A stretch of 64,000 nucleotides of DNA from assembly GCF_013205055.1 (NCBI RefSeq), contig NZ_JABMLF010000001.1, forward strand, positions 372,001-436,000, read 5' to 3'. The notes under the pieces were generated by a model, which saw only the letters and a program-made list of their open reading frames with translations, was not told where the DNA came from and did not search any database. Positions 17,558 to 29,669 of the stretch are shown one piece after another. The position numbers and the translations under genes are program-made. The number at the start of each line of letters is the position of its first letter. Position 1 is the stretch's first letter. Source of the DNA: Rathayibacter sp. VKM Ac-2856 (GTDB lineage Bacteria; Actinomycetota; Actinomycetes; Actinomycetales; Microbacteriaceae).

Positions 17558-18262
17558 GTGATCCTGCAGCCGCTCGTCCCCGCCGGCCCGGCGATCCGCC
17601 TCGGCGACGACAGCGCCCGGGCCGCGATCGAGGCCGCCTACCGCCCCGGCGAGGGCGTGCGCGTCCGCCTCAACATGATCGCGAGCGTCAACGGCTCGAG
17701 CATCGGCTCCGACGGCACGAGCGAGACGCTGACCAACCGCGTCGACCGGACGATCCTCGGCGTCATCCGCGCGCAGGCCGACGTCGTGCTCGTCGGCGCC
17801 GCGAGCGTCCGCGCCGAGGGCTACCGGGTCCCCAAGCGCGCACCGCTGGCGATCGTCTCCTCCTCCGGCGATCTGGCCGGCCACCGGCTCGAGGTGCAGG
17901 ACGGCGCCCGCGTGCTCCTGCTGCTCCCCGAGGGGCGCGAGGTCCCGTCCGTCCTGCCCGGCGGCGTCGAGATCGTCCCGGTGCCGGCGACGGAGGGGCG
18001 GATGAGCGTCGACGCGATCCTCGCCGCCCTGCGCGCCCTGGGCCTCGAGCGGGTCGTCTGCGAGGGCGGCGCGTCGCTGTCGGGCCAGTTCCTCGCCTCT
18101 GGCCGGGTCGACGAGCTCTGCCTCACCACCGCGCCGCGCGTCGTCCTCCCCGGCCTCCCGGTGGCGTCGACCGATGCCCGGATCGACGACGGCTACGCCC
18201 TGACGGCCCTCGCCGCGGACGACGCGGGCTTCACCTACGCGCGCTGGAGCCGGACCGGCTGA
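17558..18262 (+). CDS. RibD C-terminal-like reductase (dihydrofolate reductase fold)
   Basis: This 234-residue single-domain protein corresponds to the reductase half of RibD without a deaminase domain. Visible marks are VRLNMIASVNGSSIGSDGTS, an NADPH-binding-type DVVLVGAASVRAEGY, and VVCEGGASLSGQFLASGRVD. It may reduce a pyrimidine intermediate of riboflavin synthesis or an unrelated substrate. The start is GTG 17558. Its 3' end overlaps the convergent alpha/beta hydrolase gene by 32 bp. Confidence 0.9.
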   Translation: MILQPLVPAGPAIRLGDDSARAAIEAAYRPGEGVRVRLNMIASVNGSSIGSDGTSETLTNRVDRTILGVIRAQADVVLVGAASVRAEGYRVPKRAPLAIVSSSGDLAGHRLEVQDGARVLLLLPEGREVPSVLPGGVEIVPVPATEGRMSVDAILAALRALGLERVVCEGGASLSGQFLASGRVDELCLTTAPRVVLPGLPVASTDARIDDGYALTALAADDAGFTYARWSRTG

Positions 18263-19469
18263 GCGCCCGCTCGGCCAGCCAGCGCTCGACCGACGCCTCC
18301 CAGAGCACCGGATCGTCGTTCCACAGCCGCGTGTGCCCCGCCCCGTGGAAGAGCACGAGCTCGACCAGGTCGCCACGCGCCGCCGCCAGGGCCTCGGACG
18401 GACCGCTCGGCACGAAGTCGTCGTCGACGCTGTGCAGCAGCAGGACCGGGGCGGTCAGCTCCGCGGCCCGCTCGACCAGGTCCATCGACGCCAGCGGGAC
18501 GTGGCTGCTCTGCCCGGTCAGCGCGGCGGACCACGGCCGCTGCATCACCGTCAGGGCGAGCGCGGCGATCGGCGCCGGGATCCGGTTCAGGCGAGCCTGC
18601 TTGCGCAGGGTCACCCGCCAGTCGATCACCGGGGAGTCGAGCACGAGCCCCGCGATCATGTCGCGCCGGCTCGAGCGCAGCGCCGTCTGCAGCACGATCG
18701 CACCACCCATCGACCAGCCCACCAGCACCACCCGCCGCGCGCCGCGCTGCTCGGCGAACCGGATCGCGGCGTCGATGTCGCGCCACTCCGTCTCGCCCAG
18801 CGCGTAGCGTCGGTCGGGGCTCGCCGGAGCGTCGCCGTCGTTGCGGTACGAGACGACCAGCGAGGTGAGACCGGCGCGGTGGAAGGCCGCGACGCCGCGC
18901 AGGGTCTCCTCCCGCGTCGTCGCCCGGCCGTGCACGTGGATCGCCCAGACCTGTGACGAGCCGACGTCCGACGCCTCGTCCCCTGCCGCCGGGAAGAGCC
19001 AGGCCGGAGCCGCGCCGAACTGCGTCGGCACCTCCTGGGCCGAGAAGGGCAGCCCGGTCTCGCGCGGCGAGAGCAGCAGCCAGCCGTTGAGCCGCCCGCG
19101 GGTGCCGGCCCGGAGCGTCCCGCGGTCGACTCGCCCGAGCTCCCGCACCACCCGGCCGCGCCCCGTGGCGAGCAGCCGGCCGATCCGCGCGTGCCCGCGC
19201 CCGTGGTCGAACCAGAGGCTGAAGCCGCCCCGGACGGCGGTATCGACGGAGGCCGCGAGCTCGATCTCGTGCACCTCGGGGCGGACGGCCAGCACCCGCA
19301 CGTCCTGGGACCGCCGGGAGGGCGGAGTGACGACCCCGCGGAGGAAGGCCGTCCCCAGCGCGGCGCCGCCGAGGGCCGTCAGAGCCGCGAGCGCGGGGAC
19401 CGCGAGGATCCCGGCGACCAGGAGACCGGTGCGCCCGCCGTCAACGGCGTGCCTCCGGGCTTCGAGCAT
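18231..19469 (-). CDS. Membrane-anchored alpha/beta hydrolase
   Basis: This 412-residue protein has one N-terminal transmembrane segment (about residues 14-45). A poorly conserved region follows, then an alpha/beta hydrolase domain. The nucleophile elbow is VGWSMGGA, the acid is in HSVDDDFVPSGPS and the His is in GAGHTRLWN. VWAIHVHGRATTREETLRGV is the oxyanion-side block. The catalytic part probably faces outward (inference). The ATG at 19469 lies 6 bp after a minus-strand TAGAGT, consistent with a leaderless transcript. It is divergent from the DUF3000 gene with only 22 bp between start codons. Confidence 0.88.
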   Translation of the reverse strand: MLEARRHAVDGGRTGLLVAGILAVPALAALTALGGAALGTAFLRGVVTPPSRRSQDVRVLAVRPEVHEIELAASVDTAVRGGFSLWFDHGRGHARIGRLLATGRGRVVRELGRVDRGTLRAGTRGRLNGWLLLSPRETGLPFSAQEVPTQFGAAPAWLFPAAGDEASDVGSSQVWAIHVHGRATTREETLRGVAAFHRAGLTSLVVSYRNDGDAPASPDRRYALGETEWRDIDAAIRFAEQRGARRVVLVGWSMGGAIVLQTALRSSRRDMIAGLVLDSPVIDWRVTLRKQARLNRIPAPIAALALTVMQRPWSAALTGQSSHVPLASMDLVERAAELTAPVLLLHSVDDDFVPSGPSEALAAARGDLVELVLFHGAGHTRLWNDDPVLWEASVERWLAERALSRSGSSARR

Positions 19470-19491
19470 GCGGGAACTCTAGTCTGCGAGC
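19470..19491. promoter_or_regulatory. Two overlapping divergent -10 elements with leaderless starts
   Basis: Plus strand: TAGTCT at 19480-19485, then 6 bp, then GTG 19492. Minus strand: TAGAGT (19481 down to 19476), then 6 bp, then ATG 19469. The two hexamers share the TA step at 19480-19481. Confidence 0.6.
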
Positions 19492-20091
19492 GTGCCCGAA
19501 TTCCCAGCGCCGTCCCAGCTCCCGGAGGAGTTCCGCGCTGCGGTCGAGTCCCTGCGCCGTGCGACGACCCGCTCCGAGCTCACCGTCGCCGAGATCGCGA
19601 CCCCGACCGGACTGGCTCCGTACGCCGTCGCCCTCTCCGGCGACGTGTCGCCGCGGGCCCACGGCCGCGACTCCGAGCTCGGCACCGGCCGCTTCATCCT
19701 GCTCTACGACCCCGAGGAGCCGGAGCAGTGGGGCGGCCCGTTCCGCGTCGTCTGCTTCGCGCAGGCGCCCCTCGAGATCGAGATCGGCACGGACCCGTTC
19801 CTCGCCGAGGTCGCCTGGTCCTGGCTGATCGACGCCCTCGAGGTCCGCGGCGCCTTCTACACCGCCGCCTCCGGCACCGCCACGAAGGTCCTCTCGACCG
19901 GATTCGGCGAGCTCGCCGCTCAGGGCGACGGCGCGCAGATCGAGATCCGGGCCTCCTGGAGCCCCGAGGATGCGGAGCTCGCTCCCCACGTGGAAGGCTG
20001 GGGCGAGCTGTTGTGCATGCTCGCGGGCCTCCCGCCCGTATCGGGCGACGGTGTGACCTCGCTCGCCTTCCGACGGAACAACCGTGACTGA
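19492..20091 (+). CDS. DUF3000 family protein
   Basis: This 199-residue protein matches the actinobacterial DUF3000 family: early LPEEFRAAVESLRRATTRSE, then EIATPTGLAPYAVALSGDV, and a conserved RFILLYDPEEPEQWGGPFR core. Function is unknown. It usually sits directly before the RNase D gene, as here, where the two overlap by 8 bp and are probably co-translated. The start is GTG 19492, placed 6 bp after TAGTCT. Confidence 0.92.
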   Translation: MPEFPAPSQLPEEFRAAVESLRRATTRSELTVAEIATPTGLAPYAVALSGDVSPRAHGRDSELGTGRFILLYDPEEPEQWGGPFRVVCFAQAPLEIEIGTDPFLAEVAWSWLIDALEVRGAFYTAASGTATKVLSTGFGELAAQGDGAQIEIRASWSPEDAELAPHVEGWGELLCMLAGLPPVSGDGVTSLAFRRNNRD

Positions 20092-21283
20092 TTACCGTGT
20101 CCTCTCCACTCCCGACGAGTTCCTCGCCGCGGTCGACGCTCTCGCCGCCGGCGAGGGCCCTGTCGCCGTCGACGCCGAGCGCGCCTCCGGCTTCACCTAC
20201 TCGCAGCGCGCGTACCTGATCCAGGTCTACCGCCGCGGCGCGGGCGCCTTCCTCTTCGACCCGCCCGCGATCGGCCGGATGGACGCCCTCCAGGCCGTGA
20301 TCGGCCAGGAGGAGTGGATCCTGCACGCCGCCAGCCAGGACCTCGCCTGCCTCCGCGAGGTCGGCCTCGACCCCGAGCGCATCTTCGACACCGAGCTCGC
20401 GGCCCGCCTCCTCGGCCTGCCCAAGGTCGGCCTCGGCGCCGTCGTCGAGGACCTCCTCGGCATCCACCTCGCCAAGGAGCACTCGGCCGCCGACTGGTCG
20501 ACCCGCCCCCTCCCGCAGAGCTGGCTCGTCTACGCCGCGAAGGACGTCGAGCTGCTCGTCGACCTCCGCGACCGGATGGAGGAGATGCTCATCGAGGCCC
20601 GGAAGACCCGGATCGCGCGCGAGGAGTTCCAGGCCACCCTGGAGCGGCAGCCCAAGCCGGTCCCGGCCGAGCCGTGGCGCCGCCTCTCCGGCATGCACGC
20701 CCTGCGCGGCCCGCGCGCCCTGGCCATCGCCCGCGAGCTCTGGCTCGCCCGCGACGCCTTCGCCCGCGAGCGCGACATCGCTCCCGGCCGCCTGATCCCC
20801 GACTCCTCCATCATCGCCGTCTCGCGCAACGTCCCCACCAGCCTCGGCCAGCTCTCCGGCCGGCGCGACTTCACCGGGCGCGCCAGCCGCGGCGAGGTCG
20901 AGCGCTGGTGGGCCGCCATCGAGCGCGGTCAGAGCACCGAGGACCTGCCGAGCCCGGTCCGCCCCGCCGCCGACACCCTGCCGCCGCCGCGCGCCTGGGG
21001 CGACCGCAACCCGGCCGCCGACGCCCGGCTGAAGGCCGCGCGGGCCGTCGTCGGCGAGATCGCCGAGCTGCTCTCGTTGCCCGTCGAGAACCTGCTCACT
21101 CCCGAGCTCGTCCGCCGCCTCGCCTGGAACCCGCCGGAGCCGATCGACCGCGACACCGTCGCCGCCGAGCTCGAGCGCGCCGGTGCGCGCTCCTGGCAGA
21201 TCGACGCGACCGCCGGCTCGCTCGCCACCGCCTTTGTGGAAGCCGGGCAAGCACCGGCGCCGAGCACCGAAACCGCTTCGTAG
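20084..21283 (+). CDS. Ribonuclease D-like 3'-5' exonuclease with HRDC domain
   Basis: In this 399-residue DEDD-family nuclease, Exo I is VAVDAERASGF, Exo II is LHAASQDLACLREVG, and Exo III is LVYAAKDVELLVDL. The HRDC domain (about residues 205-290) follows at MHALRGPRALAIARELWLAR. It trims the 3' ends of structured RNAs such as tRNA precursors. It starts at GTG 20084 inside the DUF3000 gene. The final 100 residues form a second helical region typical of actinobacterial members. Confidence 0.93.
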   Translation: MTDYRVLSTPDEFLAAVDALAAGEGPVAVDAERASGFTYSQRAYLIQVYRRGAGAFLFDPPAIGRMDALQAVIGQEEWILHAASQDLACLREVGLDPERIFDTELAARLLGLPKVGLGAVVEDLLGIHLAKEHSAADWSTRPLPQSWLVYAAKDVELLVDLRDRMEEMLIEARKTRIAREEFQATLERQPKPVPAEPWRRLSGMHALRGPRALAIARELWLARDAFARERDIAPGRLIPDSSIIAVSRNVPTSLGQLSGRRDFTGRASRGEVERWWAAIERGQSTEDLPSPVRPAADTLPPPRAWGDRNPAADARLKAARAVVGEIAELLSLPVENLLTPELVRRLAWNPPEPIDRDTVAAELERAGARSWQIDATAGSLATAFVEAGQAPAPSTETAS

Positions 21284-21347
21284 GAACAAGCAAAGGATTC
21301 CGGCGCCCGACGCCGCCTTCCTACGATCGGAACGACGTCCGGTTCCG
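21280..21347 (+). promoter_or_regulatory. Structured leader/promoter region before the thiolase gene
   Basis: A bulged hairpin pairs 21280-21286 with 21318-21324, with an inner 5-bp stem at 21301-21315. TACGAT at 21322-21327 fits a -10. A dyad CGGAAC-n8-GTTCCG (21328-21347) covers the expected transcription start and could be an operator. The thiolase ribosome binding site AGGAGG is at 21366-21371. Confidence 0.4.
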
Positions 21348-21375
21348 AGAGGACGTCCCGTTTTCAGGAGGCACT

Positions 21376-22590
21376 GTGGCCGAGAGATCCGAAGTCGTGT
21401 TCGTCGACGGAGTCCGTACTCCGTTCGGGCGGGCCGGTGAGAAGGGCATGTACTGGCAGACCCGGGCCGACGACCTCGTCGTCAAGGCCATGATCGGGCT
21501 GCTGGAGCGCAACACCGCCCTGCCCAAGGAGCGAGTGGACGAGGTCGCCATCGCCGCGACCACCCAGCAGGGCGACCAGGGCCTGACCCTCGGCCGCACG
21601 GCGGCGCTGCTCGCGGGCCTGCCGCGCTCGGTCCCCGGCTACGCGATCGACCGCATGTGCGCGGGGGCGATGACCTCGGTCACCACGACCGCGGGCGGCA
21701 TCGCCTTCGGCGCCTACGACGTCGTCATCGCCGGCGGCGTCGAGCACATGGGCCGGCATCCGATGGGCTTCAACGCCGACCCCAACCCGCGCTTCCTCTC
21801 CGAGCGACTGGTCGGCGAGGAGGCCCTCAACATGGGCAAGACCGCGGAGAAGATCCACGACCGCTTCCCCCAGCTCACCAAGAGCCGCTCCGACCACTAC
21901 GCCCTGCGCAGCCAGCAGAAGCTCGCCGAGGCGTACCGGAACGGGAACGTCCAGCCGGATCTCATCCCGGTCGCCACCCGCAGCGCCGCCGGCTGGGGCC
22001 TCGCCACCGCCGACGAGGCGCCGCGCCCCGAGACGACGCTCGAGGGCCTCGCGAACCTGCGCACCCCGTTCCGCCCGCACGGCCGGGTCACCGCCGGCAA
22101 CTCCTCCGGGCTCAACGACGGCGCCGCCGTCTCGCTGCTCGCCAGCGCGGACGCGGCGAAGGAGCTCGGCCTCACCGAGAAGATGCGCCTCGTCAGCTTC
22201 GCCTTCGCCGGCGTCGAGCCGGAGATCATGGGCATCGGCCCGGTCCCCTCGACCGAGAAGGCGCTGAAGAAGGCGGGCCTGGGCATCGAGGACATCGGGC
22301 TCTTCGAGCTCAACGAGGCGTTCGCCGTGCAGGTGCTCTCCTTCCTCGACCACTTCGGCATCGACGACGACGACCCGCGGGTCAACGAGTACGGCGGGGC
22401 GATCGCGATCGGCCACCCGCTCGCCTCCTCCGGCGTCCGCCTGATGATCCAGCTCGCCCGGCAGTTCGAGGCGCACCCCGAGGTCCGCTACGGCCTGACC
22501 GCGATGTGCGTCGGTCTCGGCCAGGGCGGCTCGGTCATCTGGGAGAACCCGCACTTCGACGGCAAGCGCGCACGACGGAAGGGACGCTGA
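21376..22590 (+). CDS. Acetyl-CoA acyltransferase (thiolase, FadA-like)
   Basis: This 404-residue thiolase cleaves 3-ketoacyl-CoA in the last step of beta-oxidation. The nucleophile Cys95 is in DRMCAGAMTS, the His is in GGAIAIGHPLASSG, and the second Cys is in CVGLGQGG. The start is GTG 21376, 4 bp after AGGAGG. The trifunctional alpha-subunit gene begins 3 bp after its stop, so the pair forms a FadA-FadB style complex. Confidence 0.94.
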   Translation: MAERSEVVFVDGVRTPFGRAGEKGMYWQTRADDLVVKAMIGLLERNTALPKERVDEVAIAATTQQGDQGLTLGRTAALLAGLPRSVPGYAIDRMCAGAMTSVTTTAGGIAFGAYDVVIAGGVEHMGRHPMGFNADPNPRFLSERLVGEEALNMGKTAEKIHDRFPQLTKSRSDHYALRSQQKLAEAYRNGNVQPDLIPVATRSAAGWGLATADEAPRPETTLEGLANLRTPFRPHGRVTAGNSSGLNDGAAVSLLASADAAKELGLTEKMRLVSFAFAGVEPEIMGIGPVPSTEKALKKAGLGIEDIGLFELNEAFAVQVLSFLDHFGIDDDDPRVNEYGGAIAIGHPLASSGVRLMIQLARQFEAHPEVRYGLTAMCVGLGQGGSVIWENPHFDGKRARRKGR

Positions 22591-22593
22591 CCC

Positions 22594-24717
22594 ATGCTCG
22601 AAGGATTCGAGGACCTGGTGGAGCTCGCCGAGGGCGAGGTCGTCACCCACTCCTACGTCCGCGACGTCCCGCTCCCGAGCGGCCGCGTCCTGGCCCTGAT
22701 CACGCTCGACAACGACCGCGATCACACGCGGCCGAGCACGTTCGGCCCGGCCGGGCTGTTCGAGCTGGCCGACGTGCTGCTCGCGCAGCAGGCTCGCGCG
22801 GCGGCCGGCGAGATCCAGGCGGTGGGAGTGACGGGCAAGCCGTTCATCCTGGCCGCCGGCGCCGACCTCAGCAAGGTCGGCACGATCCCGAGCCGCGAGG
22901 CCGCCCGCCAGCTGGCGCGCCTGGGCCACCGCACCCTCGGCCTGCTCTCCGAGCTCGGCGTCCCCTCGTTCGTGTTCATCAACGGGCTGGCGCTCGGCGG
23001 CGGCACCGAGATCGCGCTCAACGCCGACTACCGCACCGTCGACGCGTCGATCCCGGCCCTCGGGCTACCCGAGGTCTTCCTCGGCATCATCCCCGGCTGG
23101 GGCGGCGCGTGGCTGCTGCCGAACCTGATCGGCATCGAGAACGCCCTCAAGGTCGTCGTCGAGAACCCGCTGAAGAACAACCGCACCCTCAAGGGCCAGG
23201 ACGTCGTCGACCTCGGCATCGCCGACGCGATCTTCCCGTCCGCGAGCTTCCTCGAGAACTCGCTGACCTGGGCCGACGGCGTGCTCGGCGGAACCGTCGA
23301 GGTGAAGCGGCCGAACGTGCCCGGCAAGATCGAGCGCCTGGTCAAGTGGGACGCCGCGATCGCGATCGCCCGCAAGCAGCTGGAGTCGAAGATCGGCACC
23401 GTGGCCGCCTCGCCGTACCGCGCGCTCGACCTGCTGAAGGCCGCCAAGAGCAGCACCCGCGAGGAGGGCTTCGCCGCCGAGGACGAGGCGCTGGCCGATC
23501 TCGTCTCGGGCGATCAGTTCCGAGCGAGCATCTACGCCTTCGACCTCGTGCAGAAGCGCGCGAAGCGCCCCGCCGGCGCCCCGGACAAGAGCCTCGCCAA
23601 GCCGGTCACCAAGGTCGGCGTCATCGGCGCCGGCCTGATGGCCACCCAGTTCGCGCTGCTCTTCGTCCGCCGACTCCAGGTCCCGGTCGTCATCACCGAC
23701 CTCGACCAGGAGCGGGTCGACCGGGGCGTCGCGAGCATCGTCGGCGAGATCGACACCCTGCTCGCCAAGGGCCGGCTCTCGCAGGACGACGCCAACCGCC
23801 TCCGCGGTCTCGTCACCGGCACGACCGACCGCGCCGACTTCGCCGACGCCGACTGGGTCATCGAGGCCGTCTTCGAGGAGCTCTCGGTCAAGCAGGAGGT
23901 CTTCGCGGACATCGAGCGCTACGTCTCCCCCACCGCCGTCCTGGCGACGAACACCTCGTCGCTCTCCGTCGAGCGGATCGGCGAGCGGCTGCAGCACCCG
24001 GAGCGCCTGGTCGGCTTCCACTTCTTCAACCCGGTCGCGGTGATGCCGCTGATCGAGGTGGTGAACACCCCGCGGACCGACGACGAGACGCTCTCCACGG
24101 CGATGGTCACCGCGGCGAAGCTGAAGAAGAACGCGGTCATCACCCGCGACACCCCGGGCTTCGTGGTCAACCGCGTGCTGGCGAAGGTCCTCGGCGAGGC
24201 GATGCACGCGGTCGACACGGGCACGCCGTTCGAGGTCGTCGAGCGCTCGCTCGAGCCGTTCGGCCTGCCGATGACGCCGTTCGAGCTGCTCGAGCTCGTC
24301 GGTCTCAAGGTCGGCGCGCACGTCCTCGACACCCACCACGCCGCGTTCCCGGACCGCTTCTACGACAGCCCCAACCTGCACCGGCTGGCCGAGCTCGGGC
24401 ACGTCTTCGAGCGCGACGCCAAGGGCCGCGTGAAGGGCGTCGACAAGCGCGCCGTCGCGATCGTCAAGGGCGGGTCGGACCCGATGACCGCCGAGCAGCT
24501 GCGGCTGCGCGTCGAGACCGGGCTCGCCGACGAGGTGAAGCGGATGCTGGACGACGACGTCGTGCACGCCGCGGAGGACATCGACCTCTGCCTGATCCTC
24601 GGCGCCGGCTACCCGTTCCAGATGGGCGGGCTGACGCCCTACCTCGACCGCGTCGGCGCGAGCGAGCGCGCGTTCGGCGGCACCTTCCACGACCCGGTGC
24701 TCCGCGGGGTCGAGTAG
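22594..24717 (+). CDS. Trifunctional beta-oxidation alpha subunit (enoyl-CoA hydratase / 3-hydroxyacyl-CoA dehydrogenase, FadB-like)
   Basis: This is a 707-residue fusion. The N-terminal crotonase domain (to about residue 250) has KPFILAAGADLSKVG and INGLALGGGTEIALNADY. The NAD-binding dehydrogenase domain begins near residue 340 at VGVIGAGLMATQFALLF and includes DADWVIEAVFEEL and FHFFNPVAVMPLIEVV. It hydrates enoyl-CoA and oxidises 3-hydroxyacyl-CoA. The glycine loop reads GAGLMATQ instead of the common GAGLMGSG, which is seen in actinobacterial members. It is in an operon with the thiolase and is terminated by a strong hairpin at 24726. Confidence 0.94.
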   Translation: MLEGFEDLVELAEGEVVTHSYVRDVPLPSGRVLALITLDNDRDHTRPSTFGPAGLFELADVLLAQQARAAAGEIQAVGVTGKPFILAAGADLSKVGTIPSREAARQLARLGHRTLGLLSELGVPSFVFINGLALGGGTEIALNADYRTVDASIPALGLPEVFLGIIPGWGGAWLLPNLIGIENALKVVVENPLKNNRTLKGQDVVDLGIADAIFPSASFLENSLTWADGVLGGTVEVKRPNVPGKIERLVKWDAAIAIARKQLESKIGTVAASPYRALDLLKAAKSSTREEGFAAEDEALADLVSGDQFRASIYAFDLVQKRAKRPAGAPDKSLAKPVTKVGVIGAGLMATQFALLFVRRLQVPVVITDLDQERVDRGVASIVGEIDTLLAKGRLSQDDANRLRGLVTGTTDRADFADADWVIEAVFEELSVKQEVFADIERYVSPTAVLATNTSSLSVERIGERLQHPERLVGFHFFNPVAVMPLIEVVNTPRTDDETLSTAMVTAAKLKKNAVITRDTPGFVVNRVLAKVLGEAMHAVDTGTPFEVVERSLEPFGLPMTPFELLELVGLKVGAHVLDTHHAAFPDRFYDSPNLHRLAELGHVFERDAKGRVKGVDKRAVAIVKGGSDPMTAEQLRLRVETGLADEVKRMLDDDVVHAAEDIDLCLILGAGYPFQMGGLTPYLDRVGASERAFGGTFHDPVLRGVE

Positions 24718-24725
24718 CCGCACAC

Positions 24726-24766
24726 CGCAGAATGGCGCCCACCGAACCGGTGGGCGCCATTCTGCG
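24726..24766. terminator. Bidirectional terminator between the beta-oxidation operon and dxs
   Basis: A perfect 19-bp stem (24726-24744 with 24748-24766) and a 3-base loop lie between convergent genes. The stem includes GGCGCCCACCG. Confidence 0.85.
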
Positions 24767-24796
24767 TGCGGAGGCGGACCTCTCGGTCCTTCCGGG

Positions 24797-26737
24797 TCAG
24801 TCCGTGCGGGCGTCGTCCTGCACCGCGACCTCGTCGGGCAGCGGGCGCGCGACCGGGATCTTGCTGCCGAGAACCTGCGCGACCACGTCCCGGGCGATGT
24901 GCTGCGGCGTCAGGCCGACGTCCTCCAGGATCTCCTCGCGCTTGGCGTGGTCGAGGAACTGGTCCGGCAGACCGAGCTCGGTGACGGCGGTGTCGACGCC
25001 GGCCTCGCGGAGGTCCTGGCGGATCCGGGTGCCGATGCCGCCGACGCGGACGCCGTCCTCGATCGAGACGACGAGGCGGTGCTCGCGGGCGAGGTCGATG
25101 ACGCTCCCCGGCACGGGCACGACCCAGCGCGGGTCGACGACGGTGGCGCCGATGCCCTGTGCCGCGAGGCGCCGGGCGACGTCGAGGCCCATCGCGGCCA
25201 TCGGGCCGACGGTGACGAGCAGCACGTCCTGGCGCTCCGAGCGCAACAGGACGTCCACGCCGTCCTCGAGGCGCTCGACGGCGTCGATCTCGTCGCCGAC
25301 GTTGCCCTTGGAGAACCGCACGACGGTCGGTGCGTCCCCGACGCCGACGGCCTCGCGCAGCTCCTCGCGCAGACGCACGGAGTCGCGCGGCGCGGCGAGG
25401 CGGATGTTCGGGACGACCTGGAGGATCGCGAGGTCCCACATGCCGTGGTGGCTCGGGCCGTCGGGGCCGGTGACGCCGGCGCGGTCGAGCACGAAGGTGA
25501 CGCCGGCGCGGTGCAGCGCCACGTCCATCAGGATCTGGTCGAACGCGCGGTTGACGAAGGTCGCGTAGAGCGCGACGACCGGGTGCAGACCGCCGAAGGC
25601 GAGCCCCGCGGCGGAGGTCACGGCGTGCTGCTCGGCGATGCCGACGTCGTACACGCGCTCGGGGTACTTCTCCGCGAGGCGGTCGAGTCCGACCGGGCGC
25701 AGCATCGCGGCGGTGATGCCGACGATGGTCGGGTCCTCGTCGGCGAGGGTGACGATCTCCTCGGCGAAGACGGAGGTCCAGGAGCGGGCGCCGCTCGCGC
25801 TGAGCGGCTCGCCCGTCTCGGGGTCGATCTGGCCGACGGCGTGGAACTGGTCCGCGAGGTCCTGCACGGCGGGCTCGAAGCCCTTGCCCTTCTGCGTGAT
25901 CGCGTGCACGATCACGGGCGTGCCGTAGTCCTTGGCCTGCTGGAGCGCCTCCTCCATCGCGACGAGGTCGTGTCCGTCGATCGGGCCGAGGTACTTGATG
26001 TCGAGGTTCGAGTACAGCGCCTCGTTGTTGATGAAGCGGCTGAGGAAGCCGTGCATGCCGCCGCGCACACCGCGGTAGACGGCCGCGGCGGGGCCGCCCA
26101 GGCGCTCGGAGACGGCGCGGGAGCCGTGGTGCAGCGTGCGGTAGCTCCGCCGGGTGCGGACGCCGTTGAGGAAGCGCGCCATGCCGCCGATGGTCGGGGC
26201 GTAGGAGCGGCCGTTGTCGTTGACGACGATGACGAGGCCGCGGGAGTTGTCGTCGCTGATGTTGTTCAGCGCCTCCCAGGTCATCCCGCCGGTGAGCGCG
26301 CCGTCGCCGACGACGGCGACCACGTGGCGGTCCTTCTGCCCGGTCATGGTGAAGGCCCGCGAGATGCCGTCCGCCCAGGACAGCGAGCTCGAGGCGTGCG
26401 AGCTCTCGACGATGTCGTGCGGCGACTCGGAGCGCTGCGGGTAGCCGGCCAGTCCGCCGCGCTGGCGGAGGCCGGAGAAGTCCTGGCGCCCCGTGAGCAG
26501 CTTGTGCACGTAGGACTGGTGACCGGTGTCGAAGATGATCGCGTCGTGCGGCGAGTCGAAGACGCGGTGGATCGCGATGGTCGTCTCGACGACGCCGAGG
26601 TTCGGACCGAGGTGGCCGCCGGTCTTGGACACCTCGCGCACGAGGAAGTCGCGGATCTCCAGCGCCAGCGTCTCGAGCTCGGTCCGGGTCAGGCGGTCGA
26701 GGTCGCGCGGTCCGGAGATGGTCTCGAGAACAGCCAT
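24797..26737 (-). CDS. dxs: 1-deoxy-D-xylulose-5-phosphate synthase
   Basis: This 646-residue thiamine diphosphate enzyme joins pyruvate and glyceraldehyde 3-phosphate in the first step of the MEP isoprenoid pathway. Marks are SKTGGHLGPNLGVVE, DTGHQSYVHK, the cofactor motif GDGALTGGMTWEALNN, and the transketolase-like DRAGVTGPDGPSHHG. ATG 26737 (MAVLETISGPRDL) matches the family start; the open frame further upstream crosses the aconitase terminator and is not coding. It stands alone between two terminators. Confidence 0.96.
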   Translation of the reverse strand: MAVLETISGPRDLDRLTRTELETLALEIRDFLVREVSKTGGHLGPNLGVVETTIAIHRVFDSPHDAIIFDTGHQSYVHKLLTGRQDFSGLRQRGGLAGYPQRSESPHDIVESSHASSSLSWADGISRAFTMTGQKDRHVVAVVGDGALTGGMTWEALNNISDDNSRGLVIVVNDNGRSYAPTIGGMARFLNGVRTRRSYRTLHHGSRAVSERLGGPAAAVYRGVRGGMHGFLSRFINNEALYSNLDIKYLGPIDGHDLVAMEEALQQAKDYGTPVIVHAITQKGKGFEPAVQDLADQFHAVGQIDPETGEPLSASGARSWTSVFAEEIVTLADEDPTIVGITAAMLRPVGLDRLAEKYPERVYDVGIAEQHAVTSAAGLAFGGLHPVVALYATFVNRAFDQILMDVALHRAGVTFVLDRAGVTGPDGPSHHGMWDLAILQVVPNIRLAAPRDSVRLREELREAVGVGDAPTVVRFSKGNVGDEIDAVERLEDGVDVLLRSERQDVLLVTVGPMAAMGLDVARRLAAQGIGATVVDPRWVVPVPGSVIDLAREHRLVVSIEDGVRVGGIGTRIRQDLREAGVDTAVTELGLPDQFLDHAKREEILEDVGLTPQHIARDVVAQVLGSKIPVARPLPDEVAVQDDARTD

Positions 26738-26811
26738 TCGCGCCGCCTTCCGGGGGATGTCAGAGGGATGTGGACGTCTCCCGAGTCTACGCACGGGGTC
26801 CGGTGGAACAG

Positions 26812-26846
26812 GTGCGCGCCTCCCCTGCTCGCGGGGAGGCGCGCAC
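26812..26846 (-). terminator. Terminator after aconitase
   Basis: A perfect 14-bp GC-rich stem (26812-26825 with 26833-26846) and a 7-base loop lie 12 bp past the acnA stop and upstream of dxs. Confidence 0.8.
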
Positions 26847-26858
26847 ATGCACTCGGAA

Positions 26859-29669
<2,811 letters not shown>

